Below, piece after piece: positions 18,312-28,684 of a stretch of DNA of 64,000 nucleotides. Source of the DNA: Leucothrix arctica (GTDB lineage: Bacteria > Pseudomonadota > Gammaproteobacteria > Thiotrichales > Thiotrichaceae). The notes beneath the pieces were generated by a model. It ran no database searches. It saw nothing but the letters and a program-made list of their open reading frames with translations, and was not told where the DNA came from. The stretch is from the NCBI RefSeq assembly GCF_003172895.1, contig NZ_QGKL01000021.1:1-64000 (forward strand). The letters run 5' to 3'. A program made the position numbers and the translations under genes. The stretch's first letter is position 1. The number at the start of each line of letters is the position of its first letter.

Positions 18312-19382
18312 ATGTCTATACGCACTCGCTTGGCAATCGTTGCCAGTGCTGCAGTTCTACTTATCAGTGGTACAGCAACAGCAGCAGATAAAGTCTACCG
18401 TCTAAAACTTGCAGAAACATGGGGACCTAACTTCCCTATCTTTGGCGACTCCACTAAAAATATGGCAGCTATGGCAAATAAAATGTCAAATGGCCGTCTA
18501 AAAATCACAGTTGATTCAAGCAACAAGCATAAGTCACCGCTTGGTATCTTTGACATGGTAAAAGCAGGTCAGTATGACATGGGTCATTCTGCTTCTTACT
18601 ACTGGAAAGGAAAGGACATCAACACTTTGTTCTTTACGACTATGCCTTTCGGTATGACAACACCTGAGCAGTATGCATGGTTCTACCACGGTGGTGGAAT
18701 GGAGCTAATGAAAGAAGCTTATGACAAGCATGGTATTCTTTCATTCCCAGGTGGTAATACTGGTAACCAAATGGGCGGCTGGTTCCGTAAAGAAATCAAC
18801 ACAGTTGAAGACCTTAAAGGTCTGAAAATGCGTATCCCTGGTTTCGCTGGTGAGATCATGGCTAAGCTTGGCGCAAGCCCAACTAACATTCCTTCAGGCG
18901 AGCTATACACATCACTTGAGCGTAATACAATTGACGCACTAGAGTGGGTTGGTCCTTCTCTTGATCTACGTATGGGCTTCCACAAGATCGCACCTTACTA
19001 CTACACTGGTTGGCACGAGCCTGCAACTGAGTTGCAGTTCATGATTAACCAAAAGAAATGGAACAAGCTACCTGAAGATCTACAAGAGATCCTACGTGTT
19101 GCAATGCGTACAGCGGCTTACGACATGTACATTCAGTCATACCACGAAAGTGCTGTGAACTGGGAAACTATGCTTACTGACTTTCCTAACATCAAAGTTA
19201 AGACTTTCCCTAAGCCAGTAATGGATGCAATGAGAGCAGCAAATGATGAGTTAATCATTGAGCGCGCTAAATCATCACCTCTTGCACAGAAGATTGTTGA
19301 TTCTCAAGCTGCATACCTTAAGAAAGCACGTGTTTGGACGAATATTTCGGACCGCGCATATCTTGATAGCTTAGACAACTAA
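18312..19382 (+). CDS. dctP: TRAP transporter substrate-binding protein (TakP-like)
   Basis: A 356-residue periplasmic protein with signal peptide (hydrophobic VASAAVLLISGTATAA, cleavage near residue 25). The central motif region GGNTGNQMGGWFRKEI, LKGLKMRIPG and LEWVGPSLD matches the DctP branch containing TakP (2-oxo acids) and related monocarboxylate binders; the RIPG Arg is the usual carboxylate ligand. Substrate by class: an organic acid, perhaps a 2-oxo acid. GAGGA lies before the ATG. The gene is followed by a hairpin, then both permease genes and a two-component system. Confidence 0.92.
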   Translation: MSIRTRLAIVASAAVLLISGTATAADKVYRLKLAETWGPNFPIFGDSTKNMAAMANKMSNGRLKITVDSSNKHKSPLGIFDMVKAGQYDMGHSASYYWKGKDINTLFFTTMPFGMTTPEQYAWFYHGGGMELMKEAYDKHGILSFPGGNTGNQMGGWFRKEINTVEDLKGLKMRIPGFAGEIMAKLGASPTNIPSGELYTSLERNTIDALEWVGPSLDLRMGFHKIAPYYYTGWHEPATELQFMINQKKWNKLPEDLQEILRVAMRTAAYDMYIQSYHESAVNWETMLTDFPNIKVKTFPKPVMDAMRAANDELIIERAKSSPLAQKIVDSQAAYLKKARVWTNISDRAYLDSLDN

Positions 19383-19400
19383 GAATCGTCAGCTAACCAA

Positions 19401-19430
19401 AGCAACAACCCTCACCGGTTGTTGCTTTTT
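19401..19430 (+). terminator. Intrinsic terminator/attenuator between dctP and dctQ
   Basis: A 10-bp stem AGCAACAACC (19401-19410) with GGTTGTTGCT (19417-19426), loop CTCACC, followed by TTTT. Placed inside the operon, it would let the binding protein be made in excess over the permease, a common TRAP and ABC arrangement. Confidence 0.8.
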
Positions 19431-19460
19431 CGTTTTCAGGATTTATAAAAGGAGATAACA

Positions 19461-19970
19461 ATGTTGTCACGCCTTGAAACATGGATTAACAAAATATCAG
19501 ATGCTTGCGGTGTAATTGCATCTATATTATTTGTTTTACTGTTATTTAACATCTTTTACGACGTTGTTGCCCGATATTTGTTTAGCCAAGTATCGATTGG
19601 CATGCAAGAAATGGAATGGCACTTATTCGCAGCAATGTTCCTACTCGCCATCCCTTACACTATTCGTACTGACGGCAATGTTCGCGTTGATTTAATTTAC
19701 GAGGGCCGTAGTGATCGAGGCAAAGCATTGATCAACCTTTTTGGTACTCTGGTTTTACTACTACCTTTTGTATTACTCATTGCGTGGTTCGGTATCGACT
19801 TTGCTTACCAAGCTTTTGACCTTGGCGAAGGTTCAGGTGACCCAGGTGGTCTACCTCACCGTTGGATTATTAAGGCAGTTATTCCCCTATCTTTCTTTAT
19901 GATGGCGCTCGCTGGAGTTGCTGTTGTAATACGCTCACTTAAAGTACTCAAACAAGGTGATAACTCATGA
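19461..19970 (+). CDS. dctQ: TRAP transporter small permease DctQ
   Basis: A 169-residue inner-membrane protein with four hydrophobic helices (about 17-37, 55-70, 92-115 and 138-158) and the RYLFSQVSIGMQEMEWHLF segment typical of the Q subunit. AAGGAG lies 7 nt before the ATG. It couples the M subunit to the binding protein. The stop overlaps the dctM start by 4 bp (ATGA). Confidence 0.92.
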   Translation: MLSRLETWINKISDACGVIASILFVLLLFNIFYDVVARYLFSQVSIGMQEMEWHLFAAMFLLAIPYTIRTDGNVRVDLIYEGRSDRGKALINLFGTLVLLLPFVLLIAWFGIDFAYQAFDLGEGSGDPGGLPHRWIIKAVIPLSFFMMALAGVAVVIRSLKVLKQGDNS

Positions 19971-21325
19971 TGGAATATATCGGTGTTATTATGTTTTTTG
20001 TGGCACTTGCCGCATTACTACTTGGCTACCCTGTTGCCTTCACATTTGGTGGCGTAGCATTAATATTTGTTCTTATTGCAAAATTTCCAGAACTCGCTGA
20101 GTTGATGGATGAAGGCGCATCTACTGGTGAAATTGTCAGTGAGGCGTTTAGTACCTTTGCCTTTATGCCCTATCGTATCGAAAGCATTATGCAAGGTACG
20201 ACACTGATGGCAGTTCCACTGTTCATCTTTATGGGTATCGTGTTACAGAAGACACGACTAGCTGCTCAGCTGCTTGAAGCAATGGGACGTTTATTTGGTT
20301 CAGTACCTGGTGGTCTAGCAGTATCAACAATCTTAGTAGGTACACTACTAGCGGCTTCAACAGGTGTTGTTGGTGCGTCGGTTGTTGCGATGGGTCTTAT
20401 CTCTCTACCCGTTATGCTTAAATACCAATACGACAAGTCGCTGGCTTGTGGTGTTATTTGTGCATCTGGAACGCTAGGACAAATCATTCCACCTTCGATC
20501 GTATTGATTATCTTAGGTGATGTATTAGGTATTCCTGTTGGTGACTTGTTTAAAGCTGCTGTTGGGCCAAGCTTAGTACTTGTCGGTCTGTATGTTGCTT
20601 ATGTACTTTTCCGTACATGGAGAAACCCACAAGACGCTCCACCAATGCCTCGTGAAAACGATGGTACAAGTAAAGCGGCTTATATTTGGGAAGCACTGAA
20701 AGCAATTATCCCACCGCTACTTTTGATTCTAATTGTACTAGGTTCTATCTTTGCTGGTATTGCGACACCAACTGAGTCATCTGCACTAGGTGGTGTTGGT
20801 GCTTTAGTACTTGCACTATTATACGGTCAGCTTAACCTAAGAATTCTTTACGATTCATCACAAGAAACGGTCAAGATCACGGCAATGGTATTTGCAATCT
20901 TGTTAGGTGCAACAGCATTCTCTATGGCGTTTAGCTATACGGGTGGTGATGCGATCGTTGAAGAGCTTCTACACGGTTTACCGGGTGGTAAGATGGGCTT
21001 CTTGATCATGTCCATGTTAGTTATTTTGGTATTGGGCTTCTTCATCGACTTCGTTGAAATCAGCTTTATCATCGTACCGATTCTATATCCAGTTGCTGAA
21101 GCAATGGGTATCGCACCGGTTTGGTTTGCTATTTTAGTTGCGATGAACTTACAAAGCTCATTCCTAACCCCTCCGTTTGGATTTGCCTTGTTCTACCTGA
21201 AAGGTGTAGCACCAGACTCTATTGCAACAACTGATATCTATAAAGGTGTTGTGCCCTTTATAGTCATTCAAGTTGCTGTTGTATTGAGTATTCTGTTCTT
21301 CCCAGCATGGTATGGTTTACTGTAA
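19967..21325 (+). CDS. dctM: TRAP transporter large permease DctM
   Basis: A 452-residue polytopic protein with the DctM features: GYPVAFTFGGVAL near the N-terminus, PLFIFMGIVL, GASVVAMGLISLPVML, SGTLGQIIPPSIVLII and ATPTESSALGGVGA. It drives sodium-dependent uptake of the substrate presented by DctP. An extra 20-odd residue loop around position 45-60 precedes the PYRIESIMQG segment. Translation is coupled to dctQ through the 4-bp overlap. Confidence 0.93.
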   Translation: MMEYIGVIMFFVALAALLLGYPVAFTFGGVALIFVLIAKFPELAELMDEGASTGEIVSEAFSTFAFMPYRIESIMQGTTLMAVPLFIFMGIVLQKTRLAAQLLEAMGRLFGSVPGGLAVSTILVGTLLAASTGVVGASVVAMGLISLPVMLKYQYDKSLACGVICASGTLGQIIPPSIVLIILGDVLGIPVGDLFKAAVGPSLVLVGLYVAYVLFRTWRNPQDAPPMPRENDGTSKAAYIWEALKAIIPPLLLILIVLGSIFAGIATPTESSALGGVGALVLALLYGQLNLRILYDSSQETVKITAMVFAILLGATAFSMAFSYTGGDAIVEELLHGLPGGKMGFLIMSMLVILVLGFFIDFVEISFIIVPILYPVAEAMGIAPVWFAILVAMNLQSSFLTPPFGFALFYLKGVAPDSIATTDIYKGVVPFIVIQVAVVLSILFFPAWYGLL

Positions 21326-21350
21326 GAAACTGCATATAGGATACTGAGGA

Positions 21351-22703
21351 ATGAAGTTAAAGATCAAAATATTGCTATTGGCTATCTTGCCAATGTTGCT
21401 GGTCACTATTTTGATCGCATTCCTCAGTACCTATCAGATTCATTCGCTTGCAGAGCAAGAGATAAAGACCTTTGAAATAAACCTCGTCGCATCTAAGCGC
21501 GAGGAACTCAAAAATTACGTAGATCTAGCACATACCTCGATTAAACCCGTGCTAGAAGATACAAGCTTGACCAAACAACAGGTCGAGTCAAAAGTCAGAA
21601 AAACCCTAAACAGCTTAATCTATGACACTGACGGTTACTTTTTTATCTATGATCAAAAAGGGATTAACATCGTCCACCCCATCTCTCCTGAGCTCGTCGG
21701 GCAAAATCTCTATAACATCCAAGACCTAAACGGTAATTACCTGATTAGAGGCCTCATTACACAAGCCCAATCTGGTGGTGGATATCATCGTTACCTGTGG
21801 AATAAACCATCAGGCATTGGCGTTCAAGATAAAATGAGCTACGCCATTTTAGTTGGCCCTTGGCAGTGGATGATGGGTACTGGTTTATACCTAGATGACA
21901 TTGAAACTGAAGTCGCTCATATTCGTGATCAAGTTAAACTCAATGTCCGTCAAACTTTTATCAAAACACTGTTCATTGTATTAGTCGCTATCGTCGTGAT
22001 TACACTCATTGGTTTAGCCATCAACCTGCATGAAACACGACTAGCCGACAAACGCTTGCAGCAACTAGCGCTTAAGTTTGTGCGCTTCCAAGTCAACGAG
22101 CGACGCCGTTTTGCACGTGACTTACACGATGGGATTAATCAGCTTTTAGTGGCCGTCAAGTACAAATTAGAATCCGCGACCAACAAAATTAAACGTAACG
22201 AACTACTCGCGACTAACGACCTTGAAGGTTGTACTGACGTACTCAATGACACCATCCGTGAAATTCGTCGTATATCTCATGACCTTCGCCCAAGTCTCCT
22301 CGATGACCTTGGCCTAGAGCGTGCGATTCTGAATTTACTAGATCAGTTTGAAGAGCGCACCAATATTCATGTGATTGCTGAAATTGACTTGGAAGCAGGG
22401 CAAGTGCCTGAAGATATTGAGATCACGCTGTACCGTTTAATTCATGAAGCACTGACCAATATCGAGCGTCATTCACAAGCAACACGCGTTCAATTAATCA
22501 TGTGGATGGAAAGAAAAAGACTTAAATTTACCCTCTCAGATAACGGTATTGGCTTCTCTCCTAAGAGCATAGAATCAAGCCCATCAGGAATTGGACTCAA
22601 AAATATGCAAGAACGTGTAGAATTGATAGGTGGTCACTTCACCATTCGCTCTAAAGAAAACGAGGGGACGACCATTCGTACGGTATTTTTAATCGAGGAA
22701 TAG
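21351..22703 (+). CDS. Cache-domain histidine kinase (NarX/DegS-type core)
   Basis: A 450-residue membrane sensor. TM1 is at about 6-26, a single Cache periplasmic domain at 30-195 (DGYFFIYDQKGINIVHP and WQWMMGTGLYLDDIE), and TM2 at about 205-225. The HisKA_3 dimerisation helix RRRFARDLHDGINQ carries the phosphoacceptor His259; the HATPase domain shows HEALTNIERH, SDNGIGF and GIGLKNMQER. It starts 25 bp after dctM and sits in front of its response regulator, so it probably senses an organic acid related to the TRAP substrate. Confidence 0.92.
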   Translation: MKLKIKILLLAILPMLLVTILIAFLSTYQIHSLAEQEIKTFEINLVASKREELKNYVDLAHTSIKPVLEDTSLTKQQVESKVRKTLNSLIYDTDGYFFIYDQKGINIVHPISPELVGQNLYNIQDLNGNYLIRGLITQAQSGGGYHRYLWNKPSGIGVQDKMSYAILVGPWQWMMGTGLYLDDIETEVAHIRDQVKLNVRQTFIKTLFIVLVAIVVITLIGLAINLHETRLADKRLQQLALKFVRFQVNERRRFARDLHDGINQLLVAVKYKLESATNKIKRNELLATNDLEGCTDVLNDTIREIRRISHDLRPSLLDDLGLERAILNLLDQFEERTNIHVIAEIDLEAGQVPEDIEITLYRLIHEALTNIERHSQATRVQLIMWMERKRLKFTLSDNGIGFSPKSIESSPSGIGLKNMQERVELIGGHFTIRSKENEGTTIRTVFLIEE

Positions 22704-22707
22704 GGCT

Positions 22708-23349
22708 ATGCCAGACATTATTCGCATTGTATTAGTTGATGATCATCCACTAGTGCTAGAAGGTATCAGCGCCCGCCTCAGTGAAGAAGAAAACCTCGAA
22801 ATAGTCGGACAAGCCTGCAATGGTTTAGAAGCGCTCAACGTTGTCAAAGACACACAACCAGATGTTGTCTTGATGGATGTATCGATGCCCGTCATGGATG
22901 GCATTGAAGCCATGGAACGAATGGCTCAGGACTACCCAAACATCCGTGTGCTTATCTTAAGCATGCACGACAACCAAGAATACATCATGCGTTTAATGCG
23001 TCTAGGCGCATCGGGTTACGTACTGAAAGATGTCCCTTCAAGAGAATTGGTAAGAGCGGTTCGCACTGTTTATAGTGGTAGTACTTATATTAGTTCTCGT
23101 GCTTCGAAGCTATTGTTTAGGGATAGGGGCGTCGAACAAACACAGACCAAAAGCATACTTACCAAGCGTGAAATTACAGTGTTAACCATGCTGGCTGAAG
23201 GACTTTGTAATAAAGAGATTGCTCACTTTTTAGAGTTATCGGTCAGAACGGTTGAGGCTCATCGCCAAAATATCAAAAGTAAGTTGGGGATTCATACGCC
23301 TGCAGGACTGACAAAATATGCGATCGAACATCGTTTTGTGAAAGTCTAA
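22708..23349 (+). CDS. LuxR/NarL-family response regulator
   Basis: A 213-residue regulator. The receiver has the acidic pair in LVDDHP (9-14), phosphoacceptor Asp57 in LMDVSMPVMDG and Lys in YVLKDV. The C-terminal LuxR HTH (LTKREITVLTMLAEGLCNKEIA through TVEAHRQNIKSKLGI) is intact and of usual spacing. The start is 4 bp after the kinase stop, so the two are cotranslated. The palindrome at 18195-18208 upstream of the operon is a plausible site for it (inference). Confidence 0.93.
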   Translation: MPDIIRIVLVDDHPLVLEGISARLSEEENLEIVGQACNGLEALNVVKDTQPDVVLMDVSMPVMDGIEAMERMAQDYPNIRVLILSMHDNQEYIMRLMRLGASGYVLKDVPSRELVRAVRTVYSGSTYISSRASKLLFRDRGVEQTQTKSILTKREITVLTMLAEGLCNKEIAHFLELSVRTVEAHRQNIKSKLGIHTPAGLTKYAIEHRFVKV

Positions 23350-23667
23350 AACGGCCTCACCAGAATCCACACATCCGCCAAAACACCGCCTATCTGTTAT
23401 CTATAGAATTCCCATGCATTTCCGGACTAGCCGATAGAAGGCTCTATCAAACCTCCCCTATATTTCATTACAATCCTTTCATTAATTAAATTTTATTAAC
23501 TAATAAAAATATTTTAGATTAAAAAACACACTAAAAGTAATTATAAACCACCAAATAACTCCTTTTTTCGACATTAAATGGAGTAGTAGGGTGCTAGAAT
23601 TTCTATCACATGGATTATTTTTTAAACAAAAATATATTAAAAATCTAACCAACTGAATGAGGTACCG
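23350..23667. other. Intergenic region before the DUF1800 cluster
   Basis: About 320 bases, with a strongly AT-rich middle (23480-23540). No gene, no clear terminator for the response regulator and no promoter with two good hexamers were seen. Confidence 0.4.
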
Positions 23668-24132
23668 ATGCTTAAAGCAATCAAACCATCTCGTTTCATT
23701 GTCGTTATAGTCATCGCAAGCTTTTGCGCTGCCTGTGACTCAAAAGTAGATGTTAGCAATAACTCAGTGGAAAAAAGTACGCAAGAGAGCCCTTTAGCTT
23801 CAGGAGCTGCTGATTCCACTCCCCCACCTGAAACAATCTCGGTTGAACAATTAGAACAACAATTATCACCGTTTAGAGCACGTATTCTAGCACTAGAAAA
23901 TGAGCTCGAAGTAGCCCAACAAGCCACAACAGATACTACTAATAAAAAAGAAGATAAATTATTTGAGCAAAGTTTGATGGAACAAAAGCTCAGTAATTTG
24001 TTGGACGAGAATCAAGAACTCACCGATCAGTTAACCGCTCAAGAAGAAACCATTCAGCAGCTGCAAGACGAACTATCAGCAATGAATATCCAGCATCAAG
24101 AAGAACTCGCAAAACAAACGATTACCCAATAA
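23668..24132 (+). CDS. Small lipoprotein with coiled coil
   Basis: A 154-residue protein. A hydrophobic signal (10-20) ends in FCAACD, a lipobox with Cys23 as the likely lipidated residue; Cys at -3 is less usual than Leu. The +2 residue is Asp24, which in enterobacteria keeps lipoproteins in the inner membrane. Residues 60-154 are Glu/Gln/Leu-rich and read as a long coiled coil. It lies 43 bp upstream of the DUF1800 gene. Function unknown; a scaffold or tether role for the exported DUF1800/DUF1501 pair is only a guess. Confidence 0.7.
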   Translation: MLKAIKPSRFIVVIVIASFCAACDSKVDVSNNSVEKSTQESPLASGAADSTPPPETISVEQLEQQLSPFRARILALENELEVAQQATTDTTNKKEDKLFEQSLMEQKLSNLLDENQELTDQLTAQEETIQQLQDELSAMNIQHQEELAKQTITQ

Positions 24133-24175
24133 ACCAACTAATTCACAGAACTGAGTTAATACCTTGGGATTTACA

Positions 24176-27100
24176 ATGAGACCCTCAATGAACTGCGTAA
24201 CAGTGAACACCCCACGATCACTCGTTAGCCAGTGGCTGATGTTGCTATTTTTAGCCCTACTGAGCTTCCTCCCCTTTTCGCTCCATGCTGATGAAAATAA
24301 TATTAGTATTACACTGATTGACGGAACAGCGAATAATGCACCGATGCCAGAAACACGCATCGATATTCGAGAGGTATTAGAGGATGGTACAACGGCATGG
24401 CGCAAGCGCCTAACAACTGATTCATTGGGTCAAGCATCAACTTTCCTTGAAGGTATTGCAACAAACAGAAAATATCAACTATCAGCACGTAGCAGTTTCA
24501 ACAACCGCTCTAAAACACTGACCATCAGCACAGAAGGTGACCATACTTTTCAAGTTGGAACACCCTTATTAAATGTAACGGTGCGTAATAGTCACAGTGG
24601 TGAGGTCTTTGCTAATACTCGCGTGTATGCATACCAAGTTCAGAGCGATGGCAGTTACAACTACTTAAGTCGTGCAGATAGCGATGAAAATGGTCAATTA
24701 ACCTTAGACCTACCTGTACTGAGTGACGGTGGCAAGGTACAACTCAAAATAAATAAGCCACTAAGTGATATTGATGCATACAGCGAACTCATCACAACAG
24801 CAGGTGACATTAATTTTGATATTGGAAAGCTACAAGTCTCTGTCTTAAATAGTGATAACGAAGAAGCACTCGCTAACCAAGATATCTACATCTACACCCA
24901 AGAAGGCGAGACAAGTAAGTGGTATGGCCGTGCTAAAACAGATGATTCAGGTCAATTACACCTTAATTTGAAAGGTCTTTATGACGGCACTAGCAGCCCT
25001 CAAGCGTATATGTTCAAAACGCGAAGCCCGTTCAATAATAAATATAAACAAAGCCAAAATATTAATACGTTAGGTGAACATAAATTCCTAGTTGGCACGC
25101 CACTGCTACATGTCACACTAAGCAATCAAAATACACAAGCATTCCTCGCCAACACCCGTATCACTGCCTACCAAATTTTAGACGATAACAGTACTAAATA
25201 CCTTGATCGCGCCACGACTGATACAAACGGACAGCTATCTCTAGACCTTCCCACTCTAAGTGACGGTGGTTCTGTACAGCTAGTGGCAACCAAACCACTT
25301 AGTAATATCGATGCTTACAGTAGTATTATCTCTAACTCAGGAAAGATTGATTTCAAGGTTGGTGTACTACAAGTTAAAGTGCTTAATAACGACACTCAAC
25401 AAGCGATTGCCGACCAAGATGTCTACATCTACTCACAGTCAGCTGAAGGGGAAAATAAGTGGTACGGAAAGTCTAAAACAGATGCCGATGGGCGACTGCA
25501 ACTTAACTTGAAAGGGTTAAATAGCAACGCTGATACTGCAGATACTGCGCAATCGTATGTACTACGCACTCGCAGCCCATTTAACAACCAGTATAAATAC
25601 AGTCAACTCATTGAAAAAAATGGTGAGTATATATTTTCAGTGGGTGAGCCACTGCTACATGCCACACTTAAAGACGCATCCAACGACAATGCCATCATCG
25701 CTGATGCCGAAGTAAGAGCCTACCAACTTGTTGATGGCAAACTTAAAGGCCTTGGAAAAGCAACAACAGATGAACAAGGTATGGTGTCATTTGATATCCC
25801 TGCACTTGCTGAAGAAGACACCGTTGTCCAGCTATGGACGAAAGTATTTAACTCAAAGATGTGGGCTAAGAGTCAATATATTAGCTCATCAGGGTCAGTC
25901 GACTTTCCTCTAGGAACAACCACAGTAACTGTCATTGATGGCTCTGTTATAGATGGTGAAGCACTAGCAGACCTTCGCGTTAATATCCGTGAGATAACAG
26001 GTGATGACACAACCAAATATGTTAGCTATACAACCACCGATAGCGAAGGACTTTTACGCTTGACCCTACCGGAACTAAGCCAAGGTAAGTCATACAAACT
26101 AGACGCAAGCAATCCAAGTGCATTGGTTCGCCAACGTAAATACAGCCAAGCGATCACTACAACTGGGGAGCATACCTTTGTACTTGGTACACAGCTACTT
26201 CAAATCACACTGAAAAATGCACTTAACCAGCTACCTGTCACCGATAAAAAAGTGACTGTTTATCAAAACACTGATGATGGCGCGCAATGGCGTGGCTCTA
26301 TTACCACTGACAGCAATGGTCAAGCTTCCTTAGACCTGCCTCAACTAGCTGATGCCGGAAACTCCTTCTACCTTCGTGCTAGAAAGCCTTATGATGCCAA
26401 TGACACTTTCAGTGAAGACTTCGCTACAGGTACATTTACCTTTGATTTTCCCGTTGGTAAAACTCCCGTCACTTTAACGGATAAAAACACAGGCTCGCCT
26501 ATTGCCAACATCAAAATCCATAGCTATGAGATACTTTCAACAGGCTCTCGAAAGTGGCAAGGATGGGGACTAACAGACGCTAATGGTACAGCACATTTTG
26601 ACTTACCTAGCTTAGCCGAAGGCAACCGCCATACATTTAGAGCAATTAACCCTTTTGCTAATAACAAACATCATTACAGTGAAATTGTCACTGCTGAAGG
26701 TCCTGTTAACTTTGCCGTTGGTATTGGTGAAGATGGCTCACTGGACCTTGTTGCGCCTGAACTCGTTGTTACTTCACCTGCCGATAGCAGTGACGTTGGT
26801 AATTTAGGGTTTATGCTGATAGGTACAGCTAGTGATAACAAACAGCTAGGCTCCATTAGTGTCTCATACGGTGGTAACAACTACCCTACTAGCATAGATA
26901 CGACAACCTCAATTTGGCAGTTAAGTGTTCCTGCTGAGCATTTGACAGCTGATAGTGAGTTAGCAGTAACTATTACTGCTACTGACGCCATGAATAACCA
27001 AACAGTCGTCGAGGCACGCTATAACGTTATCGCTGATGCAAGCGCTCCAACAATTGTAATCAGTTCGCCTAGTGACAATGGCTTTGTTCCAAAAACAGGT

Positions 27101-28669
27101 TTCCTCGCCACAGGAACGGTCACTGACGATACTGGCATCAAAATGCTATTTGCGACCTTAGAAGACAGTAATTTAGGTACGGTTATGGAGCGAGAGATCG
27201 ATGTTTCAAGCAGTGGCAACTGGGCACTTGCTGTTAATAACGGCCAGCTGACTGAATCTGGTACGGCTAAGTTAACCTTAGTCGCGACAGATATCGCCGA
27301 GCGTCAAAGCACTATTGAGGTTACCGTCAATATTACCGCCGCAGAGTATGAACTGCGACATATGATCAATCGCATTACTTTCGGTGCAAACGATGCCTTA
27401 ATTAATGATGTGAGATCAATCGGCGCTAGCGCATTCCTTGAGCAACAACTCGCACCTGATGAGATTGATGATGAAGCGCTAGCGATCAAACTTACTGAAG
27501 TAGGCACTCCTAGCAGTATCAGCGAGTTACAACGCTATCAGCTCAACCATATGATTTATTCAAAACGTCAGCTGCGTGAAGTCATGGCATGGTTCTGGGA
27601 AAATCACTTCAACACCTTTATCAAGAAGTCTGGAAATACGGTTGCTTACGAACTTGCAGAGCACGACTCTTTCAGAGCAAACGCACTGGGTAACTTCCGA
27701 ACGTTATTAAACATTAGTGCTAAAAGCCCAGCAATGCTGATTTACCTCGACAATATTCTTAACGTAAGTGATGACGCTAACGAGAACTACGCACGTGAAG
27801 TAATGGAGTTATCCACCTGTGGTGTCGATGCTTGTTATACGCAAACTGACGTAGAAGAACTTGCGGAGATATTGACCGGTTGGCAGGTAAAAGATGATAC
27901 TTTCTTCTTTAATGATGATCAGCACACCAAAGGTTCAAAGCTATTCCAAGGTGTAACAATTGCTGAAGCAGGTGTAGAAGAGGGTAATCAAGCACTCGAC
28001 ATGCTGGCAACTCATGAAGCTACCGCAAACTATATTTGCGGCAAACTGATCAATGTCTTTATTAGCGATGAAGCCATACCGAGCTTAAATGAGCGCTGTA
28101 CCAACACCTTCCAAGCAGCCGCTTATGATGATGACCAGATGTCTCAGGTCGTTCGAGGCTTATTGACCTCTCCAGAGTTCAATGATTCTGAAAACTTCAA
28201 CAACAAGATCAAAACGCCGGTGGAATTTGCAGTAGCAGTGACAAGAGCATTGGACGCACAAGGTACTCATGCTGACATCCCCAGCTACACTGACCGCATG
28301 GGTCTTAGCCTCTTCTTCAACCCAGTCCCTACGGGCTGGAGTGAGTTAGGTAGCACCTGGATTAACTCGGGCACATTACTTGAACGCACTCGTTTTGCTA
28401 ACCAAATCGCTGCTGCTGATATTGGGAGTCAAACCTATATTGACCCAGTGACCTTTTTCAAAGACAAAAATATCGAAACGCCTGAAGGCATTACAGCCTA
28501 TCTATTTGACTTATTAGGTGGCGACATCTGGAGTGACCTAGAGCGTGCAATTGCACTAGAAATCCTAAACGATGAAGACACCTTTGATATGGAAGCAGAG
28601 AATGCAGATGCAAAGCTACGTGAGCTCATCGGCACCATTCAAAGCTATCCTGAATATCACTACCAATAA
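24176..28669 (+). CDS. Giant secreted DUF1800 protein with repeat domains
   Basis: About 1497 residues. I chose ATG 24176 (GGGA upstream) over TTG 24164. A signal sequence spans about residues 18-38 (LMLLFLALLSFLPFSLHA). From about 45 to 860 are roughly ten degenerate beta-sandwich repeats of 80-90 residues, each with a TDxxGQxxLDLP-type strand and a (F)xVG(T/K)xLLxVT-type junction, like carboxypeptidase-regulatory/Cna_B modules. Two Ig-like domains follow (about 865-1060). The C-terminal 440 residues are the DUF1800 domain (LRHMINRITFGAND, MAWFWENHFNTF, ENYAREVMELSTCG). DUF1800 and DUF1501 genes occur as pairs in many bacteria, with no proven activity. The next gene is the DUF1501 partner. 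Confidence 0.9.
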   Translation: MRPSMNCVTVNTPRSLVSQWLMLLFLALLSFLPFSLHADENNISITLIDGTANNAPMPETRIDIREVLEDGTTAWRKRLTTDSLGQASTFLEGIATNRKYQLSARSSFNNRSKTLTISTEGDHTFQVGTPLLNVTVRNSHSGEVFANTRVYAYQVQSDGSYNYLSRADSDENGQLTLDLPVLSDGGKVQLKINKPLSDIDAYSELITTAGDINFDIGKLQVSVLNSDNEEALANQDIYIYTQEGETSKWYGRAKTDDSGQLHLNLKGLYDGTSSPQAYMFKTRSPFNNKYKQSQNINTLGEHKFLVGTPLLHVTLSNQNTQAFLANTRITAYQILDDNSTKYLDRATTDTNGQLSLDLPTLSDGGSVQLVATKPLSNIDAYSSIISNSGKIDFKVGVLQVKVLNNDTQQAIADQDVYIYSQSAEGENKWYGKSKTDADGRLQLNLKGLNSNADTADTAQSYVLRTRSPFNNQYKYSQLIEKNGEYIFSVGEPLLHATLKDASNDNAIIADAEVRAYQLVDGKLKGLGKATTDEQGMVSFDIPALAEEDTVVQLWTKVFNSKMWAKSQYISSSGSVDFPLGTTTVTVIDGSVIDGEALADLRVNIREITGDDTTKYVSYTTTDSEGLLRLTLPELSQGKSYKLDASNPSALVRQRKYSQAITTTGEHTFVLGTQLLQITLKNALNQLPVTDKKVTVYQNTDDGAQWRGSITTDSNGQASLDLPQLADAGNSFYLRARKPYDANDTFSEDFATGTFTFDFPVGKTPVTLTDKNTGSPIANIKIHSYEILSTGSRKWQGWGLTDANGTAHFDLPSLAEGNRHTFRAINPFANNKHHYSEIVTAEGPVNFAVGIGEDGSLDLVAPELVVTSPADSSDVGNLGFMLIGTASDNKQLGSISVSYGGNNYPTSIDTTTSIWQLSVPAEHLTADSELAVTITATDAMNNQTVVEARYNVIADASAPTIVISSPSDNGFVPKTGFLATGTVTDDTGIKMLFATLEDSNLGTVMEREIDVSSSGNWALAVNNGQLTESGTAKLTLVATDIAERQSTIEVTVNITAAEYELRHMINRITFGANDALINDVRSIGASAFLEQQLAPDEIDDEALAIKLTEVGTPSSISELQRYQLNHMIYSKRQLREVMAWFWENHFNTFIKKSGNTVAYELAEHDSFRANALGNFRTLLNISAKSPAMLIYLDNILNVSDDANENYAREVMELSTCGVDACYTQTDVEELAEILTGWQVKDDTFFFNDDQHTKGSKLFQGVTIAEAGVEEGNQALDMLATHEATANYICGKLINVFISDEAIPSLNERCTNTFQAAAYDDDQMSQVVRGLLTSPEFNDSENFNNKIKTPVEFAVAVTRALDAQGTHADIPSYTDRMGLSLFFNPVPTGWSELGSTWINSGTLLERTRFANQIAAADIGSQTYIDPVTFFKDKNIETPEGITAYLFDLLGGDIWSDLERAIALEILNDEDTFDMEAENADAKLRELIGTIQSYPEYHYQ

Positions 28670-28684
28670 AGCGTGGATATAACT